Source: Massilia sp. Root133
GTDB lineage: Bacteria > Pseudomonadota > Gammaproteobacteria > Burkholderiales > Burkholderiaceae_D
Reading direction: 5' to 3'
Assembly: GCF_001426525.1 (NCBI RefSeq)
Contig: NZ_LMEW01000003.1
Location: 62,001-126,000, forward strand
Length of the DNA: 64,000 bases
Shown here: piece by piece, positions 15,284-23,533 of the stretch
How positions within the stretch are numbered: the stretch's first letter is position 1
Layout: the number at the start of each line of letters is the position of its first letter
Made by a program: the position numbers and the translations under genes
The notes under the pieces: generated by a model
The model's database searches: none
Seen by the model: the letters and a program-made list of their open reading frames with translations, nothing else
Told to the model about the DNA's origin: nothing

Positions 15284-16618
15284 ATGACGCATATCCTGCA
15301 TCGCAGCCTGCGCCAGACGCCGCCCGTCGCGGTCGGCGGCGCGGGCGTCTATCTGTACGACAGCCACGGGCGCAGCTACCTGGACGCGAGCGGCGGCGCG
15401 GCCGTGTCGTCGCTTGGGCATGGCCATCCGGACGTGATCGCGGCCATGCACCGCCAGATCGACCAGTGCGCCTACGCCCACACCGCGTTCTTCACGACCG
15501 AGGTGGCGGAGCGGCTGGCCGACCGCCTCGTGGCGAACGCGCCGGCCGGCATCGAAGGCGTGTACCTCGTGTCGGGCGGATCGGAAGCGATGGAGACTGC
15601 GCTGAAGCTGGCGCGCCAGTACTGCGTCGAAGGCGGAGAGCCGCAACGCTCGCTATTCATCGCGCGGCGCCAGAGCTACCACGGGAACACGCTCGGCGCG
15701 CTGGCCGTGGGCGGCAACGAATGGCGCCGCCAGCCCTTCGCCCCGCTGCTGATCGACGTCGAGCGGGTGTCGGCCTGCTACGAATACCGCGGCCGGGCCG
15801 AGGACCAGACCGTCGACCAGTACACGGCGATGCTGCTGGACGAACTCGAAGCCGCGATCCTGCAGGCCGGCCCGGACCGCGTGATCGCGTTCTGCGCCGA
15901 ACCCGTCGTGGGCGCGACCGGCGGCGCGATCCCGCCCACGCCCGGCTACTTCCGCGGCGTGCGTGCACTGTGCGACAAGTACGGCATCCTGTTCATCGCC
16001 GACGAGGTGATGTGCGGGATGGGCCGCACGGGCACGATGTACGCGATCGAGCAGGATGGCGTGGCGCCCGACCTGATCGCCGTGGCGAAAGGCCTGGGCG
16101 CGGGCTACCAGCCGATCGGCGCGGTGCTCGTGAACGGCGCCATTATCGAACGCCTGCGCGCCGGCAGCGGCGCATTCCTGCACGGGCACACCTACATCGG
16201 GCATCCGGTCGCGGCGGCGGCGGCCCTCGCCGTCCAGCAGGTCATCGAGCGCGACGACCTGCTCACGCAGGTGCGCCTGCGCGGCGCGCAGCTGCGGGCC
16301 ATGCTGGACGAGGAATTCGAAGACCATCCGCACGTGGGCGACATCCGCGGCCGCGGGCTGTTCCTGGCCCTGGAACTGGTGCGCGAGCGCGCGCACAAGA
16401 CGCCGTTCGCGCCGGATCTGAAACTGCACGCGGCGATCAAGGCGCGCGCGATGGAGAACGGGTTGCTGGTGTATCCGATGGGCGGCACGATCGATGGCCG
16501 CCACGGGGATCACGTGCTGCTGGCGCCGCCGTTCGTCGTCACGCAGGGGGACCTGGGCGAGATCGTGGGGCGGTTGAAGGAATCGGTAGAGGGGGCGTTA
16601 AAAACAGTGGCTATCTAA
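15284..16618 (+). CDS. Class III PLP-dependent aminotransferase
   Basis: A 444-residue omega-aminotransferase-type enzyme. It has DASGGAAVSSLGHGHP (about 37-52), the PLP phosphate-binding VSGGSEAMETALKLAR (about 98), YHGNT, the cofactor aspartate in FIADEVMCGMGRTG (about 240), and the Schiff-base lysine in VAKGLGAGYQP (about 270). TGGGGAGC precedes the ATG; an earlier in-frame ATG at 15212 lacks a good ribosome site. The class uses omega-amino acids, amines or beta-amino acids as donors, and the donor cannot be told from sequence. It converges on the FAH/MFS/kamA operon across a REP-like pair. Confidence 0.93.
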   Translation: MTHILHRSLRQTPPVAVGGAGVYLYDSHGRSYLDASGGAAVSSLGHGHPDVIAAMHRQIDQCAYAHTAFFTTEVAERLADRLVANAPAGIEGVYLVSGGSEAMETALKLARQYCVEGGEPQRSLFIARRQSYHGNTLGALAVGGNEWRRQPFAPLLIDVERVSACYEYRGRAEDQTVDQYTAMLLDELEAAILQAGPDRVIAFCAEPVVGATGGAIPPTPGYFRGVRALCDKYGILFIADEVMCGMGRTGTMYAIEQDGVAPDLIAVAKGLGAGYQPIGAVLVNGAIIERLRAGSGAFLHGHTYIGHPVAAAAALAVQQVIERDDLLTQVRLRGAQLRAMLDEEFEDHPHVGDIRGRGLFLALELVRERAHKTPFAPDLKLHAAIKARAMENGLLVYPMGGTIDGRHGDHVLLAPPFVVTQGDLGEIVGRLKESVEGALKTVAI

Positions 16619-16700
16619 AACAACGTCGCCCCTGCGAAGGCAGGGGCCCAATTTCTTGGCTCAGCTACGAACTTGGATTCCCGCCTGCGCGGGAATGACG
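16619..16700. repeat. Paired-hairpin REP-like element (copy 2)
   Basis: Two hairpins are visible: GCCCCTGC-gaag-GCAGGGGC (16628-16647) and ATTCCCGC-ctgc-GCGGGAAT (16677-16696). They are joined by a linker closed by CCAA / TTGG. The leading AAAACAACGTC matches the left end of the copy at 4167-4177, and the ATTCCCGC hairpin stem is identical to one stem there. It lies in the gap between convergent genes (aminotransferase and FAH protein), where it can also serve as a transcription end. Confidence 0.75.
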
Positions 16701-16721
16701 GATCAGAGGTCACGGGCCATA

Positions 16722-17573
16722 TCAGGCTTTGGGAAACGCGACCACTTCCTGCTGCTGCTCGCCCAGCCCCGCAATCCCGAGGCGCAGCTTGTCGCCCTTC
16801 TTGAGGAAGCGCTGCGGGCTGCGGCCGAGGCCCACGCCTGGCGGCGTGCCCGTGGTAATGATGTCGCCCGGTTCCAGGGTCATAAAGCGCGACAGGTAGC
16901 TGACGATCTGCGCGACAGTGAAGATCATCTTCGACGTATTCCCGGTCTGCACGCGCTTGCCGTTCAGGTCGAGGTACAGGTCGAGGTCCTGCACGTCGAA
17001 GATCTCGTCCTTCGTCACGAGGAACGGGCCGACGGGGCCGAAGGTGTCGCAGCCTTTGCCTTTATCCCACTGCGAGCCGAGTTCGAACTGGTAGGCGCGT
17101 TCCGAGACGTCGTTGACGACGCAATAGCCGGCCACGTATTTCAGCGCATCCTTTTCGTCGACGTACTGCGCGCGGGTGCCGATGACCACGCCCAGCTCGA
17201 CTTCCCAGTCGGTCTTTTTCGAGCCTTTCGGCAGCTGGATGGGATCGTCCGGGCCGTTCAGGCAGGACGTCGCCTTCATGAACATGATCGGTTCCTTCGG
17301 GGTCAAGGCCCCGACTTCGGCCGCGTGGTCGGAGTAATTCATGCCGATGCCGATGAACTTGCCGACGCCCTTGACCGGCACGCCGAAGCGGGGGTTGCCG
17401 CGGACGACCGGCAGCGTTTTCCAGTCGACCTTGGCGAGCTTGCGCAACGCCTTTTCCGACAGCACCGACGCGTCGACGTCGTCGATGACGCCGGACAGGT
17501 CGCGCAGGCGGCCTTCTTCGTCGAACAGGCCCGGTTTTTCCTTACCGGGGCGACCGTAACGAACCAATCTCAT
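16722..17573 (-). CDS. Fumarylacetoacetate hydrolase family protein
   Basis: A 283-residue FAH-fold enzyme (C-C bond hydrolase, acylpyruvase or decarboxylase type). It has the N-terminal MRLVRYG start, the active-site block GKFIGIGMNYSDHAAEVG (about 74-91) and the metal ligands in KTDWEVELGVVIG (E-x-E, about 121-134). The aspartate region VVNDVSERAYQ and the EPGDIITTGTPPGVG motif (about 240) are also present. It is closest in style to the 2,4-diketo-3-deoxy-fuconate/ureidoglycolate lyase-like branch. Its first 32 bases overlap the end of the MFS gene and AAGGAAGAAT precedes the ATG, so it is the third gene of the kamA-MFS-FAH operon. Substrate not deducible. Confidence 0.9.
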   Translation of the reverse strand: MRLVRYGRPGKEKPGLFDEEGRLRDLSGVIDDVDASVLSEKALRKLAKVDWKTLPVVRGNPRFGVPVKGVGKFIGIGMNYSDHAAEVGALTPKEPIMFMKATSCLNGPDDPIQLPKGSKKTDWEVELGVVIGTRAQYVDEKDALKYVAGYCVVNDVSERAYQFELGSQWDKGKGCDTFGPVGPFLVTKDEIFDVQDLDLYLDLNGKRVQTGNTSKMIFTVAQIVSYLSRFMTLEPGDIITTGTPPGVGLGRSPQRFLKKGDKLRLGIAGLGEQQQEVVAFPKA

Positions 17574-18849
17574 ATTCTTCCTTCTGGGTGAGCAAAGCGA
17601 TGCCGCATTTTACTTGACGGCGCCGAAGGAAGTCGTGGACGTACCCGAGCAGGCCAGGCATCTGCAGCGCCACCAGCACGCCGAATGCGACGCGGTAGGC
17701 GAGCGCCGGAAAGTGGCCGGCAGCGTCGGGGCGCCACAGGCCGACGATCAGCCCGAACCCCGCCTGCACGAGGAACGCGCCGATGAAGATCAGGAGGTTC
17801 AGGCACGTCGCCGCGCGTCCCGTCAGCGTGCGCGGCAGGCTCTGGGCCACGATCGCGTATTCGATCCCGGTGATCGTCCCCACGAGCGTGAACAGCACCG
17901 ACAGCAGCTGCAGGCTGGGCCGCCAGTTCAACACGATGACGACCTGCACCAGGATGAAGAGGAACACGCCGACGGCGGCCACGTCCAGCGCCTCGATGCC
18001 GCGCCGCCCCGCCCATTCCGTGATCATGCCGACCGCGATGGCGCCGAAGATCACCGACGCCATGCCCATGTACAGCAGGTAGGCGACGGCGGCGTCGGGA
18101 AAACGGGCCACGTCGGCCAGCCAGCGCCCGATCCACAGGCCCTGGATGCCGAAGAAGATCGCATGCGGCACGAGCACCAGCGAGATCGTCGCGCGGAACG
18201 CGGGCGCGCGGTACACGTCCAGCACCGAGCGCACGGTGGGCAGCGCGCCGCCGGGCGCCTGCGACCTGGGCGTGACCAGCCAGATCAGCAGGCCGCTGCA
18301 GGCGGTGAGCGCGGACAGCAGCATGAACAGGCCGCGCCAGTCCGTGTGCTGCAACAGCACCCGCACCGGCATCGTGCTCGAGGCCGCGCCGAGCCCGCCG
18401 ACGGCGATCAGGTAGCCCTGCACTGACGGCAGGCGCGTGGGCGCGATCCAGGTGGAGATCGCCTTCACGGCCGACATGAAGCACCCACCGAGGCCGCAGC
18501 CGATGATGGCGCGCGCCAGCACCAGCTGGCCGAACGAGCGGCCGGTGGCGAACAACAGCGCGCCGATGGCCGCCAGCATCAACAGCACCACCTGCACCTT
18601 GCGCGGGCCGTAGCGGTCGAGCGCGATCCCGACCGGCAGCTGGACGAGGGCGAACGCGAAGAAGAACGCGCTGGTGAGGAGGCCGAGCTGGCCCGGCGTC
18701 AGCGCGAGCGCGCCGACCAGATGCGGTGCCAGCACGGCGTTCACGTTGCGCAGCAGCGAGGACAGGTAATGCCCCAGCGCGAACGGCAGGAACACGTAGA
18801 AAAACACTGCCACCCCGTTGAGGCGCGACTGGCTCTGGTCGGTTTCCAT
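17542..18849 (-). CDS. Major facilitator superfamily transporter
   Basis: A 435-residue, 12-helix MFS permease. It has the loop 2-3 motif in GIALDRYGPRKVQ (about 70), a long central loop near TPRSQAPGGALPTVRS and the second-half motif EWAGRRGIE. The ATG at 18849 is preferred because AGGAG lies 6 bases before it; the ATG two codons earlier directly abuts the ribosome site. It sits 16 bp after the kamA-like gene and overlaps the FAH gene by 32 bp. This tight arrangement suggests it carries a substrate or product of those enzymes, perhaps an amino acid or derived acid; that is inference. Confidence 0.88.
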   Translation of the reverse strand: METDQSQSRLNGVAVFFYVFLPFALGHYLSSLLRNVNAVLAPHLVGALALTPGQLGLLTSAFFFAFALVQLPVGIALDRYGPRKVQVVLLMLAAIGALLFATGRSFGQLVLARAIIGCGLGGCFMSAVKAISTWIAPTRLPSVQGYLIAVGGLGAASSTMPVRVLLQHTDWRGLFMLLSALTACSGLLIWLVTPRSQAPGGALPTVRSVLDVYRAPAFRATISLVLVPHAIFFGIQGLWIGRWLADVARFPDAAVAYLLYMGMASVIFGAIAVGMITEWAGRRGIEALDVAAVGVFLFILVQVVIVLNWRPSLQLLSVLFTLVGTITGIEYAIVAQSLPRTLTGRAATCLNLLIFIGAFLVQAGFGLIVGLWRPDAAGHFPALAYRVAFGVLVALQMPGLLGYVHDFLRRRQVKCGIALLTQKEEYEIGSLRSPR

Positions 18850-18865
18850 GGACATCTCCTGCGGG

Positions 18866-20272
18866 TCAGGCCGCGTCGGGTTGACTGTCGCTGGCACGCC
18901 GGTCCTGCGCCTGGACAGCCTGGATCGGGATCACGCGGCCCGCCGCACCAAACGTGTCGTGATCGTCCTCGCCGCCCTCGAAGAAGAATTTCTTGCGGCC
19001 GAACGCGGGCTTCAGGTGATCGAGCCAGGTGGCGTCGGGATCGTATTTCGCGAAGAACGGCCGGCGCACCCAGTCCGGATTGCGCGCCTGCAGGAACTGC
19101 AACGCGAACAGCTTTTCGCCGTTGATGGTGACGACGCCGTCGATCACGACCTTGCCCGGGAACGCGCTCATCGACGGCCCGCGCACGGTGCGCGACAGGC
19201 CCGACACCATGCTGTACGCGGACTGGAAGATCTCGTGCGCGCGCGCCAGGGGCAGCGCGAAGTACTCGCGCGGCCCGGTGTCGCGCTCGACGAACATGTA
19301 ATAAGGGATCGCGCCCAGGCGCACGCCCGTCGTCCACAGTTCGGCCCAGCTGTTCGGGTCTTCGTTGATGTGGCGGATCAGCGGCCCCTGCATGCGCAAG
19401 GTGGCGCCCGTGCCGACGATGCGCTTGACGGCCTGCTGGGCCACCGGCTGGCGCAGCTCGACGGCGTGGTTGTAATGCCCCATCAGCGCGAGGTTCTTGC
19501 CGGCCTTGACGACTTTTTCGAACAGTCGCATCAGGTCGTCGCTGTCCTTGTCCGACACGTAGCGCTGCGGCCAGTATGCGACCGACTTGGTGCCGATCCG
19601 GATGTTCTGGATATGCGCCAGTTCGGGCGCCAGCAGCGGTTCGATGAACTCGGCCAGCGAGCGCGTATTCATGATCATCGGATCGCCGCCCGTGATCAGG
19701 ACGTCCGTCACGTCTGGATGCGTGCCGAGGTAGGACACCAGTTCCGTCGATTCGCGCGCATCGAACTTCATCTCTTCCATGCCCACGAACTGCGGCCAGC
19801 GGAAGCAGAAGGTGCAATAGGCGTGGCACGTCTGGCCCGCGCTGGGGAAGAACAGCACGGTTTCCTTGTACTTGTGCTGCAAGCCCTTGAGCGGGGCGTC
19901 GTTCACGCGCGGCACGTTGTGCGTCATCTGCCCGGCCGGGTGCGGATTCATGCGCATGCGGATCTGGTGCACGAGCTGCGCGATCGCGGCGTCGTCCTTA
20001 TTGACCAGCACGAGGTCGCGCAGCTGCTCGTATTCGCGCGCGGGCAGCATGTCGCGGTGGGGGAACGTCAGGCGATAGATCGGATCATCCGGAACATTGC
20101 TCCAGTCGATCAGCTGCTCCATCACGTATTCGTTCGTGCGGAAGGGCAGCACGTGGGACACCACCTGCACTGCTTCCTGCAGATCCGGGCTCAGCCATTG
20201 CCATTGGCGCGCGTTCTGGATCGACTGGCGGGTATAGGGCTTGAACTTGGCGGGGGTTGCGTCGAGGGTCAC
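18866..20272 (-). CDS. KamA-family radical SAM protein (lysine 2,3-aminomutase-like)
   Basis: A 468-residue radical SAM/PLP protein of the lysine 2,3-aminomutase family. The [4Fe-4S]-binding CxxxCxxC reads CHAYCTFC (about 148-155), followed by the SAM-binding LITGGDPM (about 190-197) and GPLIRHINED. The clostridial PLP-lysine motif PGGGGK is not conserved; the corresponding region reads MSAFPGKVV, where the lysine may serve. A GTG start at 20272 is chosen because CAGGAGAAAT precedes it, whereas upstream ATGs lack such a site. It is longer than clostridial KamA (416 aa) and EpmB. It is the first gene of a kamA-MFS-FAH operon; substrate specificity is open. Confidence 0.85.
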   Translation of the reverse strand: MTLDATPAKFKPYTRQSIQNARQWQWLSPDLQEAVQVVSHVLPFRTNEYVMEQLIDWSNVPDDPIYRLTFPHRDMLPAREYEQLRDLVLVNKDDAAIAQLVHQIRMRMNPHPAGQMTHNVPRVNDAPLKGLQHKYKETVLFFPSAGQTCHAYCTFCFRWPQFVGMEEMKFDARESTELVSYLGTHPDVTDVLITGGDPMIMNTRSLAEFIEPLLAPELAHIQNIRIGTKSVAYWPQRYVSDKDSDDLMRLFEKVVKAGKNLALMGHYNHAVELRQPVAQQAVKRIVGTGATLRMQGPLIRHINEDPNSWAELWTTGVRLGAIPYYMFVERDTGPREYFALPLARAHEIFQSAYSMVSGLSRTVRGPSMSAFPGKVVIDGVVTINGEKLFALQFLQARNPDWVRRPFFAKYDPDATWLDHLKPAFGRKKFFFEGGEDDHDTFGAAGRVIPIQAVQAQDRRASDSQPDAA

Positions 20273-20568
20273 GGGATTTCTCCTGAGGGAAGTGGTTGAT
20301 GGCAGCAAAAGGTGACGCATGGAAATAATTGCCGACAGGAACCGATGGTAGGGAGGCGGCCTCGCCTTTGAGTTGCCCTCAGTCAAGTTCCGATTCCATT
20401 TCTCACTGATTTCCACATGCCCTGCGAAAGATCAGCGTTGCCGTTGCGGCGGCACATCGGGCGCTACTTGCGTTAGCACAACAGCCCGGCTGGGGCCGCG
20501 GCGTAGAGTAGGAAATGCAAATAGGCAACATTCAGACCTATTCATCTTTTCCCCCGAAAGGACATCCT

Positions 20569-21027
20569 ATGAAGCTGACCGCAACCGTAGTCGCTACCGC
20601 CCTGACCCTGTCCTGCGCCGACACACTGGCGGCCGAACCGACCGAGAAAGATGCGATCGCCATGGCCGAGCGCGGCGCCGCGATGGTCAAGGCCAAGGGC
20701 AAGGAAGAAGTCATGAAACGCATCACGTCCAAGGATCCGGAATTCGTCCAGGGTTCGCTGTACATCGACATGCGCGACGTCAAGACCGGCATCGTGCTGG
20801 CCCACCCGTACAACCCGTCGATCGTCGGCAAGGACTTGACCGACGTGCCCGATGCGAACGGCAAGAAATACCGCCGCGAGATCATCGAACTGGCCGCCGC
20901 CAAGGGCAAGGGCTGGGTCGACTACCAGTACAAGAATCCGACCACGGGCAAGATCGAGCCGAAGACGACGTATATCCTGCTCGTCGACGGCGTCGTGCTC
21001 GAGGCCGGGCTCTACAAGAAGCAATAG
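20569..21027 (+). CDS. Exported single-Cache-domain protein
   Basis: A 152-residue protein with a Sec signal peptide (about residues 1-20, ending TLAA) followed by only a single Cache domain (about 30-150). Diagnostic are GSLYIDMRDVKTGIVLAHPYNPSIVGKDL, GKGWVDYQYKNPTTGKIEPKTTYILLVDGVVLEAGLYKK. Such stand-alone periplasmic Cache proteins resemble the ligand-binding parts of chemoreceptors but lack a membrane anchor. GAAAGGACATCC precedes the ATG. It lies 81 bp before a chemoreceptor gene, with tandem hairpins between them, so it may provide that receptor with ligand binding; this is inference. Confidence 0.82.
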   Translation: MKLTATVVATALTLSCADTLAAEPTEKDAIAMAERGAAMVKAKGKEEVMKRITSKDPEFVQGSLYIDMRDVKTGIVLAHPYNPSIVGKDLTDVPDANGKKYRREIIELAAAKGKGWVDYQYKNPTTGKIEPKTTYILLVDGVVLEAGLYKKQ

Positions 21028-21035
21028 GTCGTGCA

Positions 21036-21090
21036 CGCGGGCGGCATGCCCGCGTTCGTTGTTCTGGCGGGCGGCATGCCCGCGTTCTTT
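21036..21090 (+). terminator. Tandemly duplicated hairpin terminator
   Basis: CGCGGGC-ggcat-GCCCGCG (21036-21054), followed by TTCGTT, is repeated as GCGGGC-ggcat-GCCCGC (21067-21083), followed by GTTCTTTTTT. The two units are a 21-base direct repeat with a 30-base period. The second ends in a T-run and looks like a rho-independent terminator for the Cache gene. The first has no proper T-run. Confidence 0.7.
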
Positions 21091-21108
21091 TTTAAGCGGG
21101 AGCGCAAC

Positions 21109-22809
21109 ATGCTGAAAAAACTGAGGATCGGTCCGAAGCTGCTACTGGCGCCCGGCATGGTGTTGGTGCTGCTCTTGATGCTGTCCGGTGCCGCCTGGTA
21201 CGGGATGGTGCGCCAGAACGCGTCGCTGGAAAACATGGTGCAGGTCCGCGCGGCGCGCCTGAAAAACGTGGCCGACGTGGCCGGCGACGCCAAGTACGTC
21301 CACGCCAACGCTTATCAACTGCTGGCCTGGATCAACGGCAGCTTCGCCAAGAACCGCCTCGACGCGCTGATCGCCGACATCGGCAAGCGCCACGCCGCCG
21401 TGCAGGCGCAGTTGCAGGAACTCGCGCGCACGACCGAAGGCGTGGAACGCAAGCCCGTCGACGCGTCGCTGGCCGCGCTGGCGGCCTACCGCAAGGCCGT
21501 GCAGGAGACCATCGAGATGGCGCAGGTCGACCAGTCGATCGCCACCAACTCGATGCAGAAAGCGGAAAAGGAATTCATGGTGCTGAACCAGCAGCTGGCC
21601 CAACTGGCCGCGCTGGAAAAGACGCTCAGCGAACAGGCCTACGCCGCCGCGCGCACGGAGTTCCACGACCTGGGCACGTGGATGGCCGCGCTGGTGCTGC
21701 TGTCGATCGCCGCGTCGCTGGCCGTCACGATGTTCGTCCGCCGCGCGATGTTGCGCGACATCGGCGCCATCTCGGCCGTCGTGGGCGAACTGGCCGAAGG
21801 CCGCCTGTGCGTGAGCGCCCACAACGACGGCCGCGACGAAATCGCCGACACGGCGCGCGCGCTCGACCAGACCATCGCCAACCTGAACACGACGCTGCGC
21901 AGCGTGCTCGATTCGGTGCGCTCGATCGACACGGCATCGAAGGAAATCGCCAGCGGCAACCTGGACCTGTCGACCCGCACCGAGCTGCAGGCCGGTTCCC
22001 TGCAGCAGACCGCGAGCGCGATGGAGACGCTGACCCAGGCCGTCAAGGGCAATGCGGACAACGCGCGCCTGGCAACGGAACTCGCGGCCGAGGCGGCGCG
22101 GCTGGCGGCCGGCGGCGGCCAGGCCGTCGACCGCGCCGTCGCAACGATGGAATCGATCCGCGCCAGCTCGCGCAAGATCGTCGAGATCACCGGCGTCATC
22201 GACGGCATCTCGTTCCAGACCAATTTGCTCGCGCTGAACGCCGCCGTCGAAGCGGCGCGCGCCGGCGAGCAGGGCCGCGGCTTCGCAGTCGTCGCCAGCG
22301 AGGTGCGCACGCTCGCGCAGCGCTCCGCCTCCGCGGCCAAGGAAATCAAGGCGCTGATCGCCGATTCGGTCGCGATCATCGACAACGGCAGCGCCTCCGT
22401 CAACGAGGCGGGATCCAGCATGGGCAGCGTGGTCGCGTCGGTGCAGCAGGTGAACGACATCATCAACCGCATCAGCGCCGCCAGTAGCGAGCAGGCCGAG
22501 GGCATCGCCGAAGTCAATCTCGCCGTCGGCCAGATGGACGACATGACGCAGCAGAACGCCGCGCTCGTCGAACAGGCCGCGGCGGCGGCGGCCAGCCTGC
22601 ACGAGCAGACCGTCAACCTGGCGCGCGCCGTGGCTATCTTCCGCATCGAGGATGCCCAGGACGAGGCACCGGCCCCGATCGAACGGCGTGCCGCGGACAG
22701 CGCGATGCGCGGCCGGCCCGCGCTCGCGCATCATGCGACGCAAGACGAAGAAGACGCGCCACGACCGCAGGCAAACGGTGCGCGGGCGCGGGCCGCCAAC
22801 GGCCGCTAA
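21109..22809 (+). CDS. Methyl-accepting chemotaxis protein (4-helix-bundle sensor)
   Basis: A 566-residue chemoreceptor. TM1 is at about residues 14-36, a helical periplasmic sensor of the 4HB type at about 37-185 ([27 protein letters not shown]), TM2 at about 190-210 and HAMP at about 211-263 ([23 protein letters not shown]). The long signalling coiled coil has its hairpin tip at about residues 380-415 ([27 protein letters not shown]). The C-terminus is an extended Ala/Arg-rich tail without a NWETF-type CheR pentapeptide. GCGGGAGCGC precedes the ATG at 21109. No che genes are nearby; the neighbouring Cache protein is a possible partner. Confidence 0.93.
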   Translation: MLKKLRIGPKLLLAPGMVLVLLLMLSGAAWYGMVRQNASLENMVQVRAARLKNVADVAGDAKYVHANAYQLLAWINGSFAKNRLDALIADIGKRHAAVQAQLQELARTTEGVERKPVDASLAALAAYRKAVQETIEMAQVDQSIATNSMQKAEKEFMVLNQQLAQLAALEKTLSEQAYAAARTEFHDLGTWMAALVLLSIAASLAVTMFVRRAMLRDIGAISAVVGELAEGRLCVSAHNDGRDEIADTARALDQTIANLNTTLRSVLDSVRSIDTASKEIASGNLDLSTRTELQAGSLQQTASAMETLTQAVKGNADNARLATELAAEAARLAAGGGQAVDRAVATMESIRASSRKIVEITGVIDGISFQTNLLALNAAVEAARAGEQGRGFAVVASEVRTLAQRSASAAKEIKALIADSVAIIDNGSASVNEAGSSMGSVVASVQQVNDIINRISAASSEQAEGIAEVNLAVGQMDDMTQQNAALVEQAAAAAASLHEQTVNLARAVAIFRIEDAQDEAPAPIERRAADSAMRGRPALAHHATQDEEDAPRPQANGARARAANGR

Positions 22810-22813
22810 TCGT

Positions 22814-23383
22814 TCAGCGGAACGGCTTGCTGACCCAGCGCGACCCGGCCAGGCCGAACCGCCAGGGCACGTCGACGGCTTTCGAAATCCCGATGCGCGG
22901 CCCGCTGACCACGTCGATGCCGGCGGGTGCCGGCGCCAGTTCGAACGGCGCCGCAGCCAGCGAGCGGCCGTTCAGGTCGCGCGTCACGCCCAGTGCCTGG
23001 CACAGCTTGCCGGGCCCGGAACACAGCAGCCAGTGGTCGCGCGTGCCGCGCCGCTCGGCCATCGTCTCGATGCCCGTCACGGGTTCGAGCGCGCGGATCA
23101 GCACCCCGGCGCCATGCCCCTCTTCCCGGCAGACGAAGTTCAGGCACCAGTGGATCCCGTACGAGCGGTAGACGTAGGCGTGGGCCGGCGGGCCGAACAT
23201 CGCGAAATTGCGGTCGGTCGGGCCGGAATAGCTGTGCGACGCGGGATCTTCGCCGTCATAGGCCTCCGTCTCGACGATGCGGCCGCCGACGCCGTCGACG
23301 AGCACCGTGACGCCGATCAGCTGGCGCGCGACCAGATGCGAGGGTGCTAGAAAATCAATGTCGGCAAGGATGGTTGAGGACAT
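22814..23383 (-). CDS. DNA-3-methyladenine glycosylase (AAG/MPG family)
   Basis: A 189-residue base-excision repair glycosylase of the AAG/MPG fold that removes alkylated purines such as 3-methyladenine. It has the catalytic-region ETEAYDGEDPASHSYSGPT (Glu base, about residues 38-56), then RNFAMFGPPAHAYVYRSYGIHWCLNFV (Tyr intercalation region) and the C-terminal GPRIGISKAVDVPWRFGLAGSRWVS. Length is normal. It ends 4 bp from the convergent chemoreceptor stop with no obvious terminator. Confidence 0.94.
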   Translation of the reverse strand: MSSTILADIDFLAPSHLVARQLIGVTVLVDGVGGRIVETEAYDGEDPASHSYSGPTDRNFAMFGPPAHAYVYRSYGIHWCLNFVCREEGHGAGVLIRALEPVTGIETMAERRGTRDHWLLCSGPGKLCQALGVTRDLNGRSLAAAPFELAPAPAGIDVVSGPRIGISKAVDVPWRFGLAGSRWVSKPFR

Positions 23384-23533
23384 GGAGCAATTCTATATTG
23401 TTAAGATTTGACAGGTCGCACTGTCGGTTTTGCTACACAAAAGCAATACTTTGCTGCAACTTCAAAGGCACTGGTTTATAGTGACAAACTTCGCACGGAT
23501 TTCCGTGCAGCATCATTTTGTTCCCTTCCCGTC

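Noticed and set aside
16619..16700. The paired hairpins considered as an attachment site or CRISPR remnant
   Set aside because: There are no regular spacers, no integrase or cas gene nearby, and the other copy shows a REP-like rather than att-like structure.
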